A program made the position numbers and the translations under genes. A DNA stretch of 19,791 bases from assembly GCA_016872875.1 (NCBI GenBank), contig VGYW01000111.1, forward strand, positions 1 to 19,791, read 5' to 3'. The stretch's first letter is position 1. Each line of letters begins with the position of its first letter. A model generated the notes under the pieces. That model was given only the letters and a program-made list of their open reading frames with translations. It did no database searches and had not been told where the DNA came from. This document shows positions 12,901-19,791 of this stretch, one piece after another. The stretch is from Planctomycetota bacterium. Its GTDB lineage: Bacteria > Planctomycetota > PUPC01 > DSUN01.

Positions 12901-15696
12901 TGCCGTGGTGCCGGCAGCACGAACGGCCTCCTGGCGGGACTTCTCAAGGCGCTGGGCGAACTGGCCGCCGACTGCGTTGAGGCGAGCGGTCTGCTTCTGG
13001 AGCTCGGCGTGGAGGCCGGCGAGCTTCGTGGCGTCGTCCCGGCCGCTCTTGAGCAGTTCGGCGAAGGCATCCAGCTTCTTGGCCTCGAGGAGTGGTCGCC
13101 GAACGAGGTCCCACACCCGCTTGGCGAGGCCGGGGTCGCTGGCCTTGAGCTTGTCGCAGGAGCCTCGCAGGCCCCTGAGGGCGTCGCCGGCTTCCTTGAC
13201 GGCAGGCTCGAGCGGAGCGAGTCTGTTCAGAAGGGCGTCGAAGCTCGCCAACTGGCCGGCCGAGGCGCGGACGGCCCCGACGAATGCGGCGGCCAGGTTG
13301 GGGTCCTGGCCGTCAGTCGGGCCGACCAAGGCGGCCTTGAGCTTGCTGAGCGCGTCGGCCTGGGCCGCAACGGCCTTGGCCTTGCCCGCGACGGCGTTCA
13401 CGCGCGCCTCAAGCTCCTCCAGCGTCTGCGCGTCCGCGGTCTCCGCCCTGAGGAGGCCATCCATCACCTTGCGGGGGTCATCGTGGAGAATCTGGAGGGG
13501 GGCAGCGTACTCGCCCAGGAGCTTCTTGGTTACGACGGCCTCGATTCTCCGGGCCGGCAAGCTGACTTTGAGGGCCTCATCAATGGCCCCGGCGAGGTTC
13601 TTGTCCGCCTTGAGCGACGCAACCGCGCTCTTCATCGCCTCGGCCTGCTTCGCCCAACCCCTTGCCTCGAAGACCTTGGCCAGGGGGGTGAGGCTCAACT
13701 CATCATAGGTGGGCCACCCCCTAACGCTCTTCTCGACCCCCTTGACCACGTCGAGCGCGCGCCGGATTTGCGCGACCTTCTCCGCGGACTTGATGCTGCT
13801 GGGTGGGTTGTTGCCCAGGTCCACGTAGTCGCCAGCCGTCACTCCGGCAATGTCGCGGGGGTCCACCGATCCACCCTTGGCCCTGTCCACGTTCTTCACG
13901 ATCAGGGCATCAAGGCCGGGGTCGTCACGCCACGCATTGAGCCGCTCGGTGGTGAGGTTCATGTGGAAGGCGCGGATCCACTCCTTGTAGGCCTGGCAGA
14001 GCGCCTGCCAGTCTCTCTGGTGCTCTGGGAGCCAGGCAAACGGCCCTGTCTCCACGGGCTTCTTCGGCTCGCGCGGCTTCGTGGGGAGGGACAGCGCGAT
14101 GAACAGCAAGGCGAGGACAGCAAGGACGACGATGATGAGGCACAGGGGCCAAAGCCTGACGAGGAGGCTCGGCTTGGCCGAGGGCTCCGCGCCGCGTGCC
14201 CAGGCCGGCGGGGCCTCGAAGCCGCCGGGCGGCGGCGGCGTGTCCCACACCGTCTCCATCTCGCGGAACGCCCGGTGGACGGGGCGAGGCGCCGGGGGGG
14301 CTGGCGGCTCGGGTTGAGGGCTCTCCATAGGGACGCGGACCGGAGGTTCCCAGCCGCGGGCAGGAGGCGCGGGCTCAGCAACCGGCTGCGGCGGCGCCAT
14401 CTGTCCGGCGGGGGGCAGCTCAGGCTCCGGGGCCGCGGCCGGCGGAGGCTGGAGGTGCTCGGCAACCGGGGCGGGAGCAGCGGCGGCCTCGAAGTCCGTG
14501 GCGGCCACAGGCTCCGTCGGCCGTGGCGGGACGGCTTCTTCGGGGACGGCGGGCTGCGGCTGCTCCGCGGCGCGAGGCGGCAGGGCCTCCTCGCTCGGGG
14601 GAACCACCAGGCCCTCGGCCACGGGAGGCGCCTGGGGTTCGGCCCAGGGGGCAGCAGGCGGCCCGGGCTCGGCAGCGGGCACGGGCGCCGGCGGCGCCGC
14701 AGGGAACCTGATGATGAAGCTTGGCAGCGAAGCGGCCTCGCGCCGCGAGTCCTCAATCGCCCGCTCGAACTTGGCAACCGTGCGCTCGTCGAGCGAGTAG
14801 GGGATGTCGGTCGCCAGCGGGATCGCGCTCAGCGATGCCTTGACGCAGAAGAACTGCTGAGGCCCTGGTTCGCCGACGACGATGTCCATCCAGGGCAGCT
14901 CCACTGGGGCGATGAAGAGCATGGGTGCGGCGGGGTCGAGCCTGCCGAGGAGGAAGCCGAGCCAGAGGACGCCTGCCCCGAGGAGGTCGCCGGCGCACAG
15001 GGGGACGCGCATGTGGCTGGCGCGCAGGAGCGCGGTGCTGGAGGCGCTCGACTCGCCGCCGCTCGCCCGGTAGGCGGGCATCTCGCGCTCGATGACGTAG
15101 AGGATGCGGTGGATGCCCTGCCTGCTGGGGCCCGTCTCGGGCCGGTCGGCGAGATAGGCCAGAGCGCCCGGCAGAGGGGGGAGGGCCTCGGCGGCGGGCT
15201 CGGCCTCGGCAACGGCCTGGCGGAGGAGCTGGCGGGTGTCGCTGACGAGGGTGCGGACGGCTGCGGCGGAGGTGGTCTTGACGCAGCGCGCCTCGACGGT
15301 TTCGAGGAGGGGCAGTGCGTGGCGCAGCGCCCATTCGAGCGAGACGCCGGCGAGCTGGGCGCAGACGACCATGGGGTAGCGGGTGCGCCCCTTGCCGTCG
15401 CGCGAGGACCACATGCGGCCGACCACGAGGTCGCGGCTCGTGAGCCAGAGGAAGTTGTGGTGGAAGCCCGCGAGGCGCTCCTCGCCGCCAAGCTTGTCCC
15501 AGGAGCCGGAATCTATGTTGCCGGCGATCCCCTGGGTGTAGAGGATGCGCTTGACGGCCACGAGGCGATGGGTCTCGAGCCCGAGGTCCTCGATGTGGTC
15601 ATCCCAGCCGGGGTGCTTGCCGAAGGCGGCCACGTGGGCCTCGACTGCGGCGGAGGCGCCCTTCTTCGGGATGAACTTCCTCAGTAGCGAGGCCAT
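9949..15696 (-). CDS. TagF-like / transmembrane / FGE-sulfatase (TagR-like) fusion protein, T6SS-associated
   Basis: The protein has 1,915 residues. Residues 20-330 resemble T6SS TagF: AAFGKHPGWDDHIEDLGLET at 23-42, and GKGRTRYPMVV at 101-111 matching the GRxxPL strand. Residues 332-508 are a Pro/Ala/Glu linker. One membrane helix lies at about 514-537 (PLCLIIVVLAVLALLFIA). About 1,000 residues of Ala/Lys/Glu/Leu-rich helical sequence follow. Residues about 1575-1895 are an FGE/SUMF1-type domain: RLPTAAEW near 1697, LVGNVAEMVLD near 1795, GGSAL, and VGFRLA near 1883. The paired cysteines of active FGE are not seen, as in non-catalytic relatives such as TagR. I chose ATG 15696; the longer frame to 15768 only translates a hairpin repeat. 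It lies 72 bases after tssM. TagF assignment is moderate, FGE assignment good. Confidence 0.72.
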   Translation of the reverse strand: MASLLRKFIPKKGASAAVEAHVAAFGKHPGWDDHIEDLGLETHRLVAVKRILYTQGIAGNIDSGSWDKLGGEERLAGFHHNFLWLTSRDLVVGRMWSSRDGKGRTRYPMVVCAQLAGVSLEWALRHALPLLETVEARCVKTTSAAAVRTLVSDTRQLLRQAVAEAEPAAEALPPLPGALAYLADRPETGPSRQGIHRILYVIEREMPAYRASGGESSASSTALLRASHMRVPLCAGDLLGAGVLWLGFLLGRLDPAAPMLFIAPVELPWMDIVVGEPGPQQFFCVKASLSAIPLATDIPYSLDERTVAKFERAIEDSRREAASLPSFIIRFPAAPPAPVPAAEPGPPAAPWAEPQAPPVAEGLVVPPSEEALPPRAAEQPQPAVPEEAVPPRPTEPVAATDFEAAAAPAPVAEHLQPPPAAAPEPELPPAGQMAPPQPVAEPAPPARGWEPPVRVPMESPQPEPPAPPAPRPVHRAFREMETVWDTPPPPGGFEAPPAWARGAEPSAKPSLLVRLWPLCLIIVVLAVLALLFIALSLPTKPREPKKPVETGPFAWLPEHQRDWQALCQAYKEWIRAFHMNLTTERLNAWRDDPGLDALIVKNVDRAKGGSVDPRDIAGVTAGDYVDLGNNPPSSIKSAEKVAQIRRALDVVKGVEKSVRGWPTYDELSLTPLAKVFEARGWAKQAEAMKSAVASLKADKNLAGAIDEALKVSLPARRIEAVVTKKLLGEYAAPLQILHDDPRKVMDGLLRAETADAQTLEELEARVNAVAGKAKAVAAQADALSKLKAALVGPTDGQDPNLAAAFVGAVRASAGQLASFDALLNRLAPLEPAVKEAGDALRGLRGSCDKLKASDPGLAKRVWDLVRRPLLEAKKLDAFAELLKSGRDDATKLAGLHAELQKQTARLNAVGGQFAQRLEKSRQEAVRAAGTTAALAKGLGNATTLASRTADAWESLQQLAKKMEESKDAVLAAFPNHIEATVAGANLEAVPGRLEDIKAKAKPVVDVLGADWRGKIDAQAFAADSQVHRAFREQKQFTDDTLELWLKDVADYYKPEKPDPRPPDAWKGAIAACRAVIQELSREPDVEKKKVAAEGQTVCDQQEKLAGQITPLPWVRKNEARIAKAAGEIGRELDRLNAKLAEYWEPVEKWLVRIGTVKPTSSDALNKEWAERRKAVVPPEGTLKELAKDSARYGQLRRDVDALLAFLKALDDPEQLPAGLPDAAKALPDTPLARAVADELPPLRERTLQGVLKAAKWTERGLPAVGPAQLKKSAPWANAVDGYATARKEAADFLLACRDLQAMLDAGYTPDDKPDAAPRTPRQLYDAWKKREVPKGLSPFQQIEKLLALEGLDRKTLIERAQAIGKDGPPQAPLIIWRKLGKERDWPGTLEELKQEVALRATVEKLKATSAHALRTVAKELADEAVRRWEACFSAVAAASDPKKLDSPDVQKVIEQADKFGGIKEIAEKLGPDARFRLKLYYFRLNAEGLGRETPKAQIDAAVAAFIKEAADAAASAQAKKLLGELQEFVKQQMPDDPKAGLDKAGPCSEKAPLGSKWKPLQPGPEGKTISYEGELKEGTRHTLTFIRVEPKDKAGKPGYLCTTETPVRLLLDAMAAGDRWPDLELLVGSAAEDARQGPRAWDWRRRPAGQLTLAANWLAAEGGAFEAYPKDAEHPPPSNQTPAQYVSAPLALEAAWLLGCRLPTAAEWQAAFDAHVKGKMDRPHNLRDAAWNRQQQFMVKKHREGRAGVAWPDADAFMPPVAGQLPQKDRAIPATDADDKTLWFAPVGAGPELQHLVGNVAEMVLDQPTAAAFEEALLKAAEKPKAEAFRDFALKHAAALAVIGGSALSPPELWDGKARPFDKPWPLPFDKAKEGRDSFSDVGFRLAFTAPRETAADQLKRILRQWGYLTPAARP

Positions 15697-15710
15697 GGCA
15701 TGCTCATTTC

Positions 15711-15757
15711 GGATTTCGGATTTCGGATTCCAATGCGCAATCCGCAATCCGAAATCC
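15711..15757. repeat. Interspersed hairpin repeat of ATTTCGG/AATCCG type between tssM and the fusion gene
   Basis: The left arm GGATTTCGGATTTCGGATT (15711-15729) and right arm AATCCGCAATCCGAAATCC (15739-15757) pair over 18 of 19 positions around a 9-base loop. Each arm is itself a heptamer-like tandem. Translated by accident, such repeats give strings like NPKSEIRNE, a pattern I recall as recurrent in annotated planctomycete and related genomes. It fills most of the 72-base gap inside what should be one transcript, so it may attenuate or process the mRNA. Confidence 0.85.
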
Positions 15758-15768
15758 GCAATCGGCAA

Positions 15769-18700
15769 TCAGCGGGGCTGGCTCGTCGGCCAGTCCTCGA
15801 TGCGGGGCAGGCCCTTTTCGAACTCGAGGCGCAGCCGCAGGGGGCGGGTCTGCCGCTGGTCATCCTCGATGTTCAACATGACGTTGCGCTTCGCCGGCTC
15901 GAAGATTTCCTTCTTCTCGATCGGCTTCTCGGCGTCCCAGGCGTGCTTGAACTGTTCCTTGGCGAAGAGGGGGTCGGTCAACCCTCCGGGATGGAGGAGG
16001 CGGACCATGGCCCAGAGGTTCTTCACGTCTATGCCCCGGTTCGGCTCGGGGTCCACCGGGTTGCGGTAGAGGCGGATTTCGAGCTTCTCGCCAGGGTACC
16101 AGACGTCGCAGAGCTTGTAGTCGGCGGCGGGAAGGGTGTTGCCCTTCCCGATCTCCTTGTCGCCCTGCTTGACGCGGATATGGACCCACCTGTGCGCGGC
16201 GGTGGGGCTAGGCTGGACTGCCGGGACCCATAGCTCGCACTTGAGCGCCCGGTCCCCGGTGGGGAGCCCGTCGAGGACGCCTTTGACCTTCTGCACCCAG
16301 TCCCAGTCGGGCGGCGGGATGCGGAGCTTTCGGATTTCGTCAATCATCTTGCGGACGGCCTCGCGGAAGCGCTTGAGGGGGTCGGCCGCGGGGCCTACGG
16401 CGGGGGCAGGGGTCTCCTTCCACTGGAGGACGAGTGTCTCGACGATCTTGCGCGCCTCGCCGACTTCGGGGGCGGTGAGGTGCTCGTCCTTGGGCGCCGG
16501 CCGGTCGAGCGGGAAGCGGCTGTAGCGCGCCCGGAGGTCCTTCACGAGGGTCCTGCCGTACTCGGAGGCCTCGTCGGCGAGGAGGCGGAGGAACTCGAGG
16601 GTGAGGCTGGTCCAATACTTGTCGGCGAGCTCCTCTGGGGCCTTGGCCTCGAAGGGGATGTAGTTCTCGAAGATCTCGTCGTCGGAGAGGGGGGCGAGGA
16701 AGATGCGAGCCTTGAAGGGGTCGTCGCCGAGCTTGGTCCAGTTGCCGCGCACGGTGCGGCAGCGCCCCATGTAGATGTCGTTCTTGAGCTTTCGGAGCTG
16801 GTTGTTGATGGTCTCGCGAGCGGAGGCGACCGTGGCGCGGCTTTCGGCGGCGAGGGAGAGCTCGATCTCGGAGTGGAGGGCGGCGAGCATGGCGCCGCCG
16901 ACCTCGCCGAGGTCGAGAAAGACCTGGAAGATGTCGGAGCGCTCGACCTCCTGGCGGAAGGCGGCCCACTTCTCGCCATGGCTGTCGAGGTCGCGCGGAA
17001 CCGTCTGGGTCCAGTAGCCGAGGTAAGGCCCGGTGATGTACTTGCCGACGACGCCCTGCCAGAGGACGCGCATCATCTCGAGCCGCTCGCGGTTGAGGAT
17101 GTTGCGCTTGGGGTCGGCGAGGACCTCGCCCGCCTCGCGGCAGACGCCGATGACCTTGCGGACGGCGTCGGGGTGGTACTTCGCCTCGAAGGCGCCGCCC
17201 TTGAAGCCCGTGGCGGCGATCTTGGGCCTGGGCATGGCGCCCAGGCCCGCTGATGCCTTCTCGACCTCGGCGGCGACCTTCTCCGGGGTGTCCGGCGCGC
17301 CCTTGAGGGCGTCGAAGAGGATCGTGTAGATGCGCTGCGGCATGGCCAGCTTGTCGGCGGCGAAGACCGAGACCTCGGAGGCGTCCTTGAACCGGAAGGC
17401 CTCGGGCTTGATGTCGCGCAGCTCGGCCACCTGGGCGCAGGCGCCCTTGACGGCGGCCTCGACGGCCTCGATGCCCTTGCGGAGCGAGGCAATCTCGGCG
17501 GCGGCGTCGCGCTTCCCGCGCTCGGCGTTGCCCAGAAGGTACATGACGTGGCGTATCGCGTAGAGCGGCAGCTTGGTGGAAGCGCCGCCCTTCACGAGCC
17601 CGTCCTTCACCAGGCGGTCGAACACCGCTTTGCCGAGGTCAATCGGGGTGAGGAACTCGTCGTCCACGCGCCGCACGTCCTTCTCGACGGCGGCGGGGAC
17701 GATCTTCTTGAGCTCCTCGAGGGCGTTGTCGAGGCGTTTGTTGATGGTGGCGGCGAGCGCTCGCCACTTCTCGACGACCTCGCCGCGCTCCTCCGGTTGC
17801 TCCTTTGTGGGCGGGGCCTCGGCGCCCCGCGTCTTCCCCGGCTCCCCCTCGCGGGGGACAGAGCCCCCGCCCACAGGCGGCTTGATGGCAGCCTGCTCGC
17901 GGAACCGCTCGAAGGCCTCCGCAACCTCCTTGAAGATCGTGTTGACGTTGCTCTGGAAGATGGGGAAGATGAGGTCCTTGGTGAGGGCGGCGAGCTGGCT
18001 CTCGGCCTTGGCCTTCACCTGCTCGAGGGCCGCCAGGCGGTTCTCCCAGGCGGCCAGGGCCTCCTTGATCACCTCCTCCTTCTTGGTGGAGCGCTCGAGG
18101 GGGAGGGCGAAGTCGTCGTCGGTGTCGATGAGGCGCTTCTCGGTGTCGTTATAGCCGCTGAGGATCAGCTTTGTGAGGTCCTTGATGCTATCGAGTCGCT
18201 TGGCGGCGTTTCGGCCCAGCTCGGCGCGGTGGCGGATGTAGCGCTGGACGCCGTCGTCAATGGCCCGATAGGCGAGCTGGGTGCCCGCGGCTGCGGCCTC
18301 GCGCGGGGTGGTCTGGCCGCTCTCCTGGCGCTCCTTGTCGTACATCCAGCGCAGGGCGTCGGCGAGGCCGTCGCGGTCCTTGGTGTAGAGCTCGTAGTTT
18401 TCGAGGTAGCGCGTCTGCCGGTCGTCGCCCTCCTTCTCGGCCCTGCGGTGGAGGGCGCACTTGATGAGGGGGTCGAGGTCGGGCAGTTCGCCTGCGGGGG
18501 CTTCGATGCGGATGAGGCCGGCGAGAGCTGGGGTGAACTCGTCGGGCCAGCCGGCGGCGAGGAGCTCGTCGCGCGCGCGGCGGTCGTCGGGCAACAGCAT
18601 CTTCTGGCGGACGGCGTCGGCGAGGGGGCGGAGGACGCCGCGCTCGAAGAGGAGCTGTTGGGCCAGGCCCCGGTCCTTCGTGAGGTCCTTGCCCAGCCTG

Positions 18701-19791
18701 GCGAGGAAGAAGACCCAGGGGACCCTGATGGGCCGCCCGGCGAGCTCGGCGAGCTTGCCGTGGAACTCGGCCACGCGGATGGCGTCGCCGCCCACCTTGA
18801 CCTGCGTGTGGCCGCCGTAGATGTACTCGGTGATGCCGAGGGAGTCGATGGAGACGATGGGCTGCCAGTATTCCACCCCCTGGCTGCCGTCGTCGCTGCG
18901 CCAGCCTTTGGGGTCGGCGGCGGCGACCCAGTAGTCGCGGTGGACGCCGATGCTCTCGCGGAGGGCCTTGGCGCCGAACCAGGTGAGGCCGGCGAGGATG
19001 AGGACGCTGAGGAAGCCGGCGACGAGGACGATGGCCTGGCGGCGGCGGGCCTGGCGGCCGGCGTTGACGGCCCGGGTGACGAGGCCCTTCTCCTTGAAGA
19101 TTTTCTCGATGAAGAGGTCTTTGAGGAAGTACGACTTCTCGCGCTCCCACTCGCGGCCCTCCTGGATGGACTGGACTGGGACGCCGAGTGCCTCGGCGAG
19201 CTCTTCGTCGAGCGCGGCGCCCTCGCGCATCGAGGAGGTGAAGTAGATGCCGCGCAGGAAGAGCGGCTTGCCCGTCCACTCGCCCCCCGCGAAGACGTGG
19301 TCGAGGTAGAACCGCAGGCGCGGGGCGATGCGCGCGAGGCTCTGGGGGAGCGCGTAGAGAGCGTCCACCTGGTCCACACGGTGCCCGTTGGGGTCCTCGG
19401 TGTGGACGGGGTCGATCATGAGGCCGAGGCGTCGGCGGCGGAGGCGGTCGCAGACGACCTCGAGGTGCTCGCTGACCTGCTCGGGCCGGAAGTGGTCGTC
19501 GAGGGGCGCGGGGCTCGACCAGCCGAGGATTTGCTGCTGGAGGTCGGGGTCGCTCACGTTGTCGAAGAACTCGCGGAAGCCGTTGATGAGGTCGCACTTC
19601 GTGATCATCACGAAGACGGGGAAGCGGACTTCGAGGATGCGCTGGATGAGGTGGAGCTGCTCGGCGATCTTATTGGCCTTCGCCTTGATCTGGTCCGCGT
19701 TGTCGGTGATCAGCGTGTCGGCCGGGATGACGAGGACGAGGCCGTTGACGGGGCAGTTGTGGCGGTAGGTCCGCAGGAGGCGAAGGAACTC
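15769..19791 (-). CDS. tssM: Type VI secretion protein TssM (IcmF-like), 5' end beyond the window
   Basis: At least 1,340 residues are visible; the frame is open to the right edge, with residue 1 here at 19791. TssM is the inner-membrane anchor of the T6SS membrane complex (TssJLM). Family hallmarks appear in order: RTYRHNCPVNGLVLVIPADT (8-27); FPVFVMITKCDLINGF, with TKCD at 64-67 as the nucleotide-specificity motif; FLRGIYFTSSMREG near 178-191; YFLKDLFIEKIFKEKGL (221-237); and a membrane helix at about 252-273. A long helical periplasmic part and a C-terminal beta domain ending LEFEKGLPRIEDWPTSQPR follow. Walker A and the first two membrane helices must lie outside the window. A frame starting at 19611 is too short: homology clearly continues upstream. 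A palindromic repeat is embedded at about residues 639-663. The fusion gene follows after 72 bases. Confidence 0.93.
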   Translation of the reverse strand, partial: EFLRLLRTYRHNCPVNGLVLVIPADTLITDNADQIKAKANKIAEQLHLIQRILEVRFPVFVMITKCDLINGFREFFDNVSDPDLQQQILGWSSPAPLDDHFRPEQVSEHLEVVCDRLRRRRLGLMIDPVHTEDPNGHRVDQVDALYALPQSLARIAPRLRFYLDHVFAGGEWTGKPLFLRGIYFTSSMREGAALDEELAEALGVPVQSIQEGREWEREKSYFLKDLFIEKIFKEKGLVTRAVNAGRQARRRQAIVLVAGFLSVLILAGLTWFGAKALRESIGVHRDYWVAAADPKGWRSDDGSQGVEYWQPIVSIDSLGITEYIYGGHTQVKVGGDAIRVAEFHGKLAELAGRPIRVPWVFFLARLGKDLTKDRGLAQQLLFERGVLRPLADAVRQKMLLPDDRRARDELLAAGWPDEFTPALAGLIRIEAPAGELPDLDPLIKCALHRRAEKEGDDRQTRYLENYELYTKDRDGLADALRWMYDKERQESGQTTPREAAAAGTQLAYRAIDDGVQRYIRHRAELGRNAAKRLDSIKDLTKLILSGYNDTEKRLIDTDDDFALPLERSTKKEEVIKEALAAWENRLAALEQVKAKAESQLAALTKDLIFPIFQSNVNTIFKEVAEAFERFREQAAIKPPVGGGSVPREGEPGKTRGAEAPPTKEQPEERGEVVEKWRALAATINKRLDNALEELKKIVPAAVEKDVRRVDDEFLTPIDLGKAVFDRLVKDGLVKGGASTKLPLYAIRHVMYLLGNAERGKRDAAAEIASLRKGIEAVEAAVKGACAQVAELRDIKPEAFRFKDASEVSVFAADKLAMPQRIYTILFDALKGAPDTPEKVAAEVEKASAGLGAMPRPKIAATGFKGGAFEAKYHPDAVRKVIGVCREAGEVLADPKRNILNRERLEMMRVLWQGVVGKYITGPYLGYWTQTVPRDLDSHGEKWAAFRQEVERSDIFQVFLDLGEVGGAMLAALHSEIELSLAAESRATVASARETINNQLRKLKNDIYMGRCRTVRGNWTKLGDDPFKARIFLAPLSDDEIFENYIPFEAKAPEELADKYWTSLTLEFLRLLADEASEYGRTLVKDLRARYSRFPLDRPAPKDEHLTAPEVGEARKIVETLVLQWKETPAPAVGPAADPLKRFREAVRKMIDEIRKLRIPPPDWDWVQKVKGVLDGLPTGDRALKCELWVPAVQPSPTAAHRWVHIRVKQGDKEIGKGNTLPAADYKLCDVWYPGEKLEIRLYRNPVDPEPNRGIDVKNLWAMVRLLHPGGLTDPLFAKEQFKHAWDAEKPIEKKEIFEPAKRNVMLNIEDDQRQTRPLRLRLEFEKGLPRIEDWPTSQPR
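17806..17875. repeat. Palindromic repeat element inserted in frame in tssM
   Basis: TGTGGGCGGGGC (17806-17817) and GCCCCCGCCCACA (17863-17875) are inverted repeats differing by one base in a G-run. Between them lie a second inverted pair (GGGGC...GCCCC, 17813-17828) and a third, CCCCC-TCGC-GGGGG (17844-17857). The result is a cloverleaf-like unit of about 70 bases. It encodes a Gly/Pro/Glu-rich low-complexity segment in an otherwise helical region of TssM, which suggests a mobile palindromic element that landed in frame and was tolerated. Confidence 0.65.

Noticed and set aside
10954..15687. Very long open frame (over 1,500 codons) on the plus strand opposite the TagF-FGE fusion gene
   Set aside because: It is an antisense shadow of a G+C-rich gene: the composition is Gly/Leu/Glu/Arg-rich with no recognisable domain, and the minus-strand frame has clear family motifs.
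15697..15768. N-terminal extension of the fusion protein to 15768
   Set aside because: It only translates the hairpin repeat; the TagF-like sequence begins just after the ATG at 15696.

Overview
This is a G+C-rich bacterial chromosomal window of mixed content. The organism is most likely a planctomycete-type (PVC group) bacterium. That is inferred from a secreted DUF303-type esterase, a secreted PQQ-like beta-propeller protein opening with WAQFRGPRGL, a LamG-GH32 enzyme, and an interspersed repeat built on ATTTCGG/AATCCG. No marker gene in the window proves the taxonomy, and I saw no rRNA, tRNA or CRISPR array.

Layout. (1) Positions 1-391 hold little beyond a hairpin and a truncated MNT nucleotidyltransferase. 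(2) Positions 467-1560 (minus) are a compact three-gene regulatory operon: a DUF2089 HTH protein, a small membrane protein and a SHOCT-like protein, read from a clear promoter at 1589-1617. (3) Positions 1670-1998 are a gene-free block of hairpins and 79-bp tandem repeats. (4) Positions 2071-7851 are a secreted carbohydrate block. It contains the DUF303 esterase, a decayed oxidoreductase tail, a PQQ-like propeller protein with a downstream ConA-like protein in one operon, and a convergent GH32 fructan hydrolase. (5) Positions 8042-9912 (plus) are a translationally coupled ATPase + DUF4276-like TOPRIM pair, a candidate defence module. It has its own promoter and is divergent from GH32. (6) Positions 9949 to the right edge (minus) are part of a type VI secretion (T6SS) locus: the 3' four-fifths or so of a large tssM and a 1,915-residue protein downstream.

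The most unusual gene is that 1,915-residue protein. It joins an N-terminal TagF-like domain, a proline-rich linker, one membrane helix, about 1,000 residues of helical sequence and a C-terminal formylglycine-generating-enzyme-like (SUMF1/TagR-like) domain. In Pseudomonas, TagF and TagR are separate post-translational regulators of T6SS acting in the cytoplasm and periplasm respectively. One polypeptide carrying both modules would be a new arrangement. The ATPase/DUF4276 pair is the second candidate for an undescribed system.

Two repeat elements touch the T6SS genes. A 19-bp-arm hairpin fills most of the tssM-fusion gap, and a roughly 70-bp palindromic element sits in frame inside tssM.
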